A DNA stretch of 64,000 nt from Sphingobacterium nematocida. Lineage in GTDB: Bacteria; Bacteroidota; Bacteroidia; Sphingobacteriales; Sphingobacteriaceae. The stretch covers positions 1 to 64,000 of the forward strand of contig NZ_FUZF01000015.1 in assembly GCF_900168125.1 (NCBI RefSeq). The letters run 5' to 3'. The position numbers and the translations under genes were made by a program. Under the pieces are notes generated by a model. That model had not been told where the DNA came from. It worked only from the letters and a program-made list of their open reading frames with translations, and did not search any database. Positions 58,886-64,000 of the stretch are shown here, in pieces. Within the stretch, counting starts at the first letter, position 1. Each line of letters begins with the position of its first letter.

Positions 58886-59348
58886 CGATACCTCCAAAAT
58901 CTAAACCACCCATTACTTCTTCTGCCAAAGCGGAGAAATCTTCTCCATCACCCAAATCCATCTTCTCATCATAAACTGCTTTCGGCCACACTTCCACCTT
59001 ATCAAACTGACAAGCCAACACCACATCACCTTCTATATTCGCATAGTCCAAAAGAACTTTTGGCAACAATACCCGACCCGCCGAATCCAACGATAGAATC
59101 GTGGCACCACGCATAAATTGCCGCACAAACTCCCTGTTCTTAGCGTTAAATGTATTCAACCTCGAAATCTTAGCAGCCTGCTTATCCCACTCTTCCCGCG
59201 TATAAATCACGAGATTCTTATCAAAACCCCGGTTCACAATAAGCCCCTCCTGCTCTACATCCGGCAATTGCCGTTTGAGCGCAGCAGGAACCACCAATCT
59301 TCCCTTGGCGTCCAACTTACATTCGAATTCTCCGATGAGCTGAATCAT
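58878..59348 (-). CDS. mraZ: transcriptional regulator MraZ
   Basis: A 156-residue protein with two AbrB-like SpoVT half-domains. Each has the DxxGR motif: Asp13-Arg17 (DAKGR) and Asp88-Arg92 (DSAGR). MraZ forms ring-shaped oligomers that bind repeated TGGGN boxes and repress the dcw promoter. It is the first gene of the cluster, and a perfect operator lies 43 bases upstream. The C-terminus is acidic and longer than in E. coli. Confidence 0.95.
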   Translation of the reverse strand: MIQLIGEFECKLDAKGRLVVPAALKRQLPDVEQEGLIVNRGFDKNLVIYTREEWDKQAAKISRLNTFNAKNREFVRQFMRGATILSLDSAGRVLLPKVLLDYANIEGDVVLACQFDKVEVWPKAVYDEKMDLGDGEDFSALAEEVMGGLDFGGIDG

Positions 59349-59379
59349 TGAGCTAGTTATGCTAAATTAAATTTCAATT

Positions 59380-59423
59380 GTAAAAGTATACACTTTCCCC
59401 CACAATCCCCCACTTTCCCCCAC
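59380..59423 (-). promoter_or_regulatory. MraZ operator and mraZ promoter
   Basis: On the minus strand three TGGGG boxes lie exactly 10 bases apart (plus-strand blocks CACTTTCCCC at 59391, CACAATCCCC at 59401 and CACTTTCCCC at 59411, with CAC at 59421). This matches the known MraZ arrangement of TGGGN boxes separated by five bases. Just downstream, 59380-59388 reads TACTTTTAC on the minus strand, one base from TAnnTTTG. The boxes would cover the upstream half of that promoter, which fits autorepression. Confidence 0.83.
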
Positions 59424-59430
59424 AAAAAAG

Positions 59431-59682
59431 TTTTCCACATAGAATTTGAGCTACAAAGCACACAAAAAAAGCCCCGTAAACAACCAAAAACAAACCTACA
59501 TACTGATTATCAATAAACTCTAAAAATTAATCAGTTTGTAATTTCTGTTCCCATAACACCTCTGTTTTCGCAAAAAAAAGCTACAACTACCTCAGTTTTA
59601 CTAGATCAGTGGGGCAAAGTGGTAGTCCATAAAACTTAAAATTATTAATGTCCCATCATTCGTTATTCTCCTCCAAATCCGA
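59431..59682. other. rest of the mraZ-aspS divergent spacer
   Basis: No gene is seen. The part next to the operator has TTTTCCACA (about 59434-59442), similar to the word in the ftsA-ftsZ spacer. An imperfect inverted repeat CTGATTA/TAATCAG occurs around 59502-59537. At 59610-59624, plus strand, TGGGG and TGGTA boxes are separated by five bases, like half of an MraZ site. None of these is confirmed. Confidence 0.4.
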
Positions 59683-59729
59683 TAATTTTGCAACTCAACC
59701 ATCTGCCGGGCAATTCTAGACAGATGGTT
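59683..59729 (+). promoter_or_regulatory. aspS promoter and leader hairpin
   Basis: TAATTTTGC (59683-59691) is an exact TAnnTTTGC -7 element, giving a start near 59698. A hairpin with nine-base arms (59697-59705 and 59721-59729) and a 15-base loop follows at once, then a run of six Ts from about 59732. A hairpin at the very 5' end of the mRNA may stabilise it or act as an attenuator for the synthetase gene; the sequence alone does not decide. Confidence 0.5.
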
Positions 59730-59763
59730 CGTTTTTTACTTTTAACTTTTCACTTTATATATA

Positions 59764-61518
59764 ATGTATAGAAGTCATAATTGTGGCGAGCTACGTGCAG
59801 CAGATGTCAACAAAGAAATTACACTTTCGGGTTGGGTTCAAAAGAGCCGGGATAAAGGTTTTATGATCTGGGTAGACCTTCGGGATAGATATGGTATCAC
59901 GCAGCTTATATTTGACGAAGTACGTACCACCGAAGCTGTAATGAAGTTGGCAAAATCTTTAAGCCGCGAATATGTCATCCAAGTCAAAGGAACAGTAATC
60001 GAGCGCGAATCAAAAAACAGCAACCTCGCCACCGGTGAGATTGAAGTTCTTGTCAGCGAGTTAACTATACTAAACGAAGCACAGTTACCTCCGTTCACCA
60101 TTGAAGACGACACCGATGGTGGCGAAGATATCCGTATGAAATACCGCTATCTAGACATCCGTCGCAATCCGGTAAAAAACAGCTTGTTATTTAGGCACAA
60201 AGTAACCCAAGAGGTCAGAAACTATCTTTCTAACCTAGACTTCTGTGAGATAGAGACACCTTACCTTATTAAGTCTACTCCCGAGGGGGCCCGTGACTTT
60301 GTAGTACCATCCCGCATGAACCCGGGACAGTTCTATGCATTACCACAATCTCCGCAAACCTTCAAACAATTATTGATGGTCGGAGGCATGGACAAATACT
60401 TCCAGATTGTAAAATGCTTTAGGGACGAAGATCTTCGTGCAGACCGCCAACCAGAGTTTACACAGATCGACTGTGAAATGGCTTTCATCGAGCAAGAGGA
60501 CATCTTAAACGTATTTGAAGGGCTAACAAGACATTTATTAAAATCAATTCACAATATCGATATCGACGCTTTTCCTCGCATGACTTTTGACGAAGCGATG
60601 CGCAAGTATGGAAACGACAAACCGGACATCCGTTTCGGAATGGAGTTTGGAGAGTTAAATACGGTAGCACAACATAAGGACTTTGCTGTATTCAACAATG
60701 CAGAACTTGTAGTCGGTATCGCCGTACCAGGAGCAGCAGGCTACACCCGGAAGGAGATCGATGGTCTTATCGACTGGGTAAAACGTCCTCAAGTTGGTGC
60801 CCTAGGCATGGTATACGTCAAGTGCGAAGCAGATGGATCCTTCAAGTCTTCTGTTGACAAATTCTATGACCAAGAAGACTTAACAAAATGGGCTGAAGCC
60901 ACAGGAGCAAAAGCCGGAGATTTAATCTTAGTATTATCGGGTCCTGCCAACAAAACACGTGCTCAGCTAAGTGCACTACGCATGGAACTAGGTAATCGCA
61001 TGGGCTTACGTAAACCGGACGAATTTGCTCCATTATGGGTTATCGACTTCCCGCTATTAGAATGGGACGAAGACACAAACCGTTTCCACGCGATGCACCA
61101 CCCATTCACTTCTCCGAAGAAAGAGGACATGCACCTATTAGATACAGATCCGGGCAAAGTCAGAGCAAACGCTTATGACCTAGTTCTTAACGGAAATGAA
61201 ATCGGCGGCGGATCGATTCGTATCCACAACAAAGAAACACAGGCATTAATGTTCAAGCACCTCGGCTTTACAGCAGAGCAGGCTCAAGATCAATTTGGAT
61301 TCTTGATGAATGCGTTTCAATACGGTGCCCCACCACACGGTGGCCTAGCATTCGGATTAGATCGACTTACAGCGATATTGGGCGGACAAGAAACTATCCG
61401 CGATTTTATCGCCTTCCCTAAAAACAACTCTGGCCGCGATGTCATGATCGATGCTCCAGCAACAATCGACCAAGCGCAGCTCGAAGAGCTGAGTCTAGCT
61501 TTAAATGTTAAAGCATAA
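59764..61518 (+). CDS. aspS: aspartate--tRNA ligase
   Basis: A 584-residue class II synthetase of the bacterial type. The N-terminal OB fold binds the anticodon (about 1-105, [22 protein letters not shown]). The catalytic core has FCEIETPYL (motif 1 region), [40 protein letters not shown] (motif 2) and [15 protein letters not shown] (motif 3). The GAD insertion domain lies at about 285-420. The length fits bacterial AspRS. Whether it also charges tRNA-Asn depends on whether the genome has asnS. It has its own promoter and terminator. Confidence 0.95.
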   Translation: MYRSHNCGELRAADVNKEITLSGWVQKSRDKGFMIWVDLRDRYGITQLIFDEVRTTEAVMKLAKSLSREYVIQVKGTVIERESKNSNLATGEIEVLVSELTILNEAQLPPFTIEDDTDGGEDIRMKYRYLDIRRNPVKNSLLFRHKVTQEVRNYLSNLDFCEIETPYLIKSTPEGARDFVVPSRMNPGQFYALPQSPQTFKQLLMVGGMDKYFQIVKCFRDEDLRADRQPEFTQIDCEMAFIEQEDILNVFEGLTRHLLKSIHNIDIDAFPRMTFDEAMRKYGNDKPDIRFGMEFGELNTVAQHKDFAVFNNAELVVGIAVPGAAGYTRKEIDGLIDWVKRPQVGALGMVYVKCEADGSFKSSVDKFYDQEDLTKWAEATGAKAGDLILVLSGPANKTRAQLSALRMELGNRMGLRKPDEFAPLWVIDFPLLEWDEDTNRFHAMHHPFTSPKKEDMHLLDTDPGKVRANAYDLVLNGNEIGGGSIRIHNKETQALMFKHLGFTAEQAQDQFGFLMNAFQYGAPPHGGLAFGLDRLTAILGGQETIRDFIAFPKNNSGRDVMIDAPATIDQAQLEELSLALNVKA

Positions 61519-61524
61519 AACAAT

Positions 61525-61555
61525 AAAACTCCCGCTGCAAAACAGCGGGAGTTTT
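61525..61555 (+). terminator. intrinsic terminator of aspS
   Basis: Perfect 13-base arms with a CAAAA loop end in a T run, six bases after the stop codon. Confidence 0.9.
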
Positions 61556-61581
61556 TCATTAAAATATACACTTTCAGAAAA

Positions 61582-61623
61582 AACTTTCATGATTCCATTG
61601 AATCACCAACAGCGATGAAAGTT
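61582..61623. other. nested inverted repeats upstream of lutB
   Basis: Nine-base arms AACTTTCAT (61582-61590) and ATGAAAGTT (61615-61623) enclose a smaller hairpin, GATTC-CATT-GAATC (61591-61604). Position 105-146 bases before lutB and after the aspS terminator suggests either an operator or an RNA leader element. I do not recognise it. Confidence 0.35.
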
Positions 61624-61727
61624 CTTGATGTCCATTAAACCGAACGAAGAGAGCTCATTGATACCTTGAAATATAATGTCAAATCAATAATACGGACAAT
61701 TTCAGAAAAAAAGAGTAGTTTTACCAC

Positions 61728-63113
61728 ATGGCACAGAACGTTGCAGAGAAATTTTTAAAAGACAGCACCACAAAATCCTTTGACCTCCGTCATCGAGAAA
61801 TTATCAATAACAATATTGACAAATACAACCTGGCTTTTGAAAAAGGAAAAAGCAAATTTCTGGATTTAGCCAACTCCAAGAAGAAAGCCAATCTGGTAAA
61901 ATGGAAGGTAATTGAGAATCTGGATAGATACCTTTTGGATTTCGAAGCAAATTTCACGCGCAACGGTGGTAAAGTAATCTGGGCCAACGATGCTGAAGAG
62001 GCGAGACAGGAGATCTGGAAGATCATGGAAAAGCACAAAGCGAAATCCGTAGTCAAGTCCAAGTCTATGGCCACCGAAGAGATTGAACTCAACCATTTTC
62101 TCAACGACAAAGGAGTTGACACGATCGAAAGTGATTTAGGAGAATACATCATTCAACTGTTGGATCACAAACCTTATCATTTTGTGACGCCGGCAATGCA
62201 CCTCAGTCTAGAAGACATTGCTAAGCTATTTCACGAAAAATTCGATACCCCCTTAGATGCAACCGCCGAACAACTCACGATGAAAGCACGCGAACTGTTA
62301 CGGTCACATTATACCAACGCTGATATAGGCATATCAGGCGCTAATTTTTTGATAGCCGATTCAGGAAGTATTGCTATTACCGAAAATGAAGGCAATGCCC
62401 GACTGACTACCACCTTTCCGAAGGTACATATCGCTGTCGTAGGTATTGAAAAAATATTACCAAGTCTGGCCGACCTAGACCTATTCTGGCCCTTACTTGC
62501 TTCACATGGAACAGGTCAAAACCTCACCGTGTACAACAGCATTTTGAGCGGGCCACGACTAGACACCGATACTGACGGGCCAGACGAAATGTATGTTGTC
62601 CTATTGGACAACGGGCGCTCACATCTTCTAGAAAAGAAAGAGCAACGTCAAGGATTGTACTGTATCCGTTGCGGATCCTGCCTTAATGTATGTCCAATCT
62701 ATCAAAACATAGGCGGACATACCTACGAAACCACCTATCAGGGACCGATTGGTTCGTTGATTTCACCGCATCTGAGTGGCATGAAAGAATTCAAACACCT
62801 ATCCTATGCTTCCAGCCTCTGCGGCAAATGCACCGAGGTCTGTCCAGTAGGAATAGATATACAGAAAATGCTTTTATTAAATCGTCGGGATGCCGTACAA
62901 GAAGACCTAACACCACCTATGGAAAAGCGAATGTGGAAAGGTTTTACCTATGCGATCCAAAGACGTAAACTCATAGATTTTTTCGGCGGTAAACTTAAGA
63001 ATTTCTTTGCCCGCAATTTCTTCAAGAAAGCTTGGGGTCCGAATAGAGCACTTCCTGAATTCCCAAAGAAATCCTTTGCACAGCAATGGAAGGAAAAGGA
63101 GAAACAGCATTAA
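61728..63113 (+). CDS. lutB: LutB-type iron-sulfur protein (lactate utilisation)
   Basis: A 461-residue LUD-domain protein with a ferredoxin-like C-terminal part. Two 4Fe-4S clusters are supported by CIRCGSCLNVCP (Cys312, Cys315, Cys318, Cys322) and CGKCTEVCP near residue 365. The N-terminal LUD region (about 60-300) includes KSKSMATEEIELN and GISGANFLIADSGSIAITENEGN. LutB works with LutA and LutC to oxidise L-lactate to pyruvate, but neither partner gene is next to it here. It ends inside a 48-bp palindrome shared with serS. Confidence 0.88.
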   Translation: MAQNVAEKFLKDSTTKSFDLRHREIINNNIDKYNLAFEKGKSKFLDLANSKKKANLVKWKVIENLDRYLLDFEANFTRNGGKVIWANDAEEARQEIWKIMEKHKAKSVVKSKSMATEEIELNHFLNDKGVDTIESDLGEYIIQLLDHKPYHFVTPAMHLSLEDIAKLFHEKFDTPLDATAEQLTMKARELLRSHYTNADIGISGANFLIADSGSIAITENEGNARLTTTFPKVHIAVVGIEKILPSLADLDLFWPLLASHGTGQNLTVYNSILSGPRLDTDTDGPDEMYVVLLDNGRSHLLEKKEQRQGLYCIRCGSCLNVCPIYQNIGGHTYETTYQGPIGSLISPHLSGMKEFKHLSYASSLCGKCTEVCPVGIDIQKMLLLNRRDAVQEDLTPPMEKRMWKGFTYAIQRRKLIDFFGGKLKNFFARNFFKKAWGPNRALPEFPKKSFAQQWKEKEKQH

Positions 63114-63150
63114 AAAAAGCGAGCCTAGGCTCGCTTTTTTTAATGCTGTT
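63103..63150. terminator. 48-bp perfect palindrome at the lutB-serS junction (bidirectional terminator)
   Basis: Two perfect 24-base arms meet at 63126/63127 without a loop. The core is GCGAGCC/GGCTCGC, next to seven As or Ts, so it works as a terminator in both directions. The outer nine bases of the left arm hold the last codons and stop of lutB. The right arm reaches into the serS stop codon. Confidence 0.92.
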
Positions 63151-64000
63151 AATCAATATATTCAAAGCCCGTATACGGCACCAAAACCGCCGGAATCTTA
63201 ATCCCTTTCTCGGTTTGATTGTTCTCTAAAATAGAAGCCACAATACGAGGCAAAGCCAAAGCCGATCCATTCAATGTATGTGCCAGCTGCATTTTGCCGT
63301 CTTCATTCTTGAAGCGTACTTTCAATCGATTAGATTGATAAGTTTCAAAATTAGATACAGAAGACACCTCCAACCAACGTTCCTGTGCAGCACTGAACAC
63401 CTCCATATCGTAAGTCAAAGCAGCAGTAAAACTCATATCACCGCCACAAAGACGAAGCACGCGGTAAGGTAGCTCCAATTTCTGCAACAGACCTTGTATA
63501 TAAGCGCTCATCTCTTCGATCACTTCATAAGACTTAGCCGGATGCACGATCTGTACAGCCTCTACTTTGTCAAACTGATGCAGACGGTTTAGGCCACGCA
63601 CGTGTGCACCATACGATCCCGCCTCTCTACGAAAACAAGGTGTATAAGCACAGTGTCTGATCGGAAACTGCTCTTCTTTCACGATCACATCGCGATACAG
63701 ATTAGTTACGGGCACTTCTGCTGTAGGGATAAGATAAAGATCATCATTTGTAACATGGTACATTTGACCTTCCTTATCTGGCAATTGCCCCGTTGCAAAA
63801 GCAGATGCTTCATTGACCATTATTGGCACTTCTACCTCAGTATAGCCTGCTTCAGCAGCCTGATCGAGAAAATAATTGATCAACGCACGTTGCAAGCGGG
63901 CACCTTTACCCTTATAAACCGGGAATCCCGCACCTGTTACTTTTACACCAAGCTCCAGATCTACGATATCGTATTTTGTCAGCAGTTCCCAATGCGGCAA
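63149..64000 (-). CDS. serS: serine--tRNA ligase, C-terminal part (runs off the right edge)
   Basis: The last 283 residues of a class II synthetase; the N-terminal coiled-coil arm and start lie beyond the window. Visible are the substrate block LIPTAEVPVTNLYRD, motif 2 (CFRREAGSYGAHVRGLNRLHQFDKVE in two parts around GSYGAHVRG) and motif 3 (ALPRIVASILENNQ). It charges tRNA-Ser and, by family precedent, tRNA-Sec where present. It converges with lutB across the palindrome. Confidence 0.95.
   Translation of the reverse strand: MPHWELLTKYDIVDLELGVKVTGAGFPVYKGKGARLQRALINYFLDQAAEAGYTEVEVPIMVNEASAFATGQLPDKEGQMYHVTNDDLYLIPTAEVPVTNLYRDVIVKEEQFPIRHCAYTPCFRREAGSYGAHVRGLNRLHQFDKVEAVQIVHPAKSYEVIEEMSAYIQGLLQKLELPYRVLRLCGGDMSFTAALTYDMEVFSAAQERWLEVSSVSNFETYQSNRLKVRFKNEDGKMQLAHTLNGSALALPRIVASILENNQTEKGIKIPAVLVPYTGFEYID

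Overview
The window looks like a chromosomal segment of a Sphingobacterium-like member of the Bacteroidota (family Sphingobacteriaceae). This is inferred, not computed. The reasons are an AT-rich composition, promoters of the Bacteroidota type (a -7 element TAnnTTTG, sometimes with a TTG about 20 bases upstream), few Shine-Dalgarno sites, a GLPGLI/TonB-linked barrel gene pair, a SusC-type plug signature, a MurE with the meso-DAP motif DNPR, and a long FtsZ tail. I see no phage, insertion sequence, CRISPR array or tRNA gene.

Layout. 1-850: the 5' tip of a 16S rRNA gene on the minus strand and its upstream region with two strong -7 elements. 851-5900: a DUF1080 protein, then a lysine catabolic module (glutaryl-CoA dehydrogenase divergent from an ALDH7-type semialdehyde dehydrogenase and L-lysine 6-transaminase). 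6035-8550: a lipoprotein phosphoesterase, a small barrel protein and a two-domain sulfurtransferase. 8527-13203: a GLPGLI protein, a large TonB-linked barrel and a pirin. 13354-20110: the histidine utilisation operon hutHIUG, divergent from a LysR regulator. 20133-29146: a pentapeptide-repeat protein, a 1975-residue alpha-2-macroglobulin-like protein and a membrane pyrophosphatase. 29244-36068: a tightly packed operon of a barrel protein, a helix-hairpin-helix barrel protein, ComEC and RecQ. 36222-43125: gyrB, an OmpH-like lipoprotein, corA, tsaB, yidD, rnpA, rpmH, mscL and an orphan response regulator. 43320-59348: the complete division and cell wall cluster mraZ-rsmH-ftsL-ftsI-murE-mraY-murD-ftsW-murG-murC-ftsQ-ftsA-ftsZ on the minus strand, with a clear MraZ operator. 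59683-64000: aspS, a LutB-type iron-sulfur protein and the 3' part of serS.

How the genes work together. The dcw cluster makes lipid II (MurC/D/E, MraY, MurG), flips and polymerises it at the septum (FtsW, FtsI) and organises the ring (FtsZ, FtsA, FtsQ, FtsL). The hut genes turn histidine into glutamate and formamide. The lysine genes feed the 2-aminoadipate to glutaryl-CoA route. The comEC operon suggests DNA uptake through the outer and inner membranes coupled to a helicase.

Most interesting points: an alpha-2-macroglobulin-like protein whose thioester cysteine is replaced by serine and which carries a SusC-type plug domain where the bait region should be; the HhH-barrel/ComEC/RecQ operon; three long perfect palindromes at tail-to-tail gene junctions, two of which run into coding sequence; the 10-bp phased MraZ operator; and two unusual repetitive spacers flanking ftsW.
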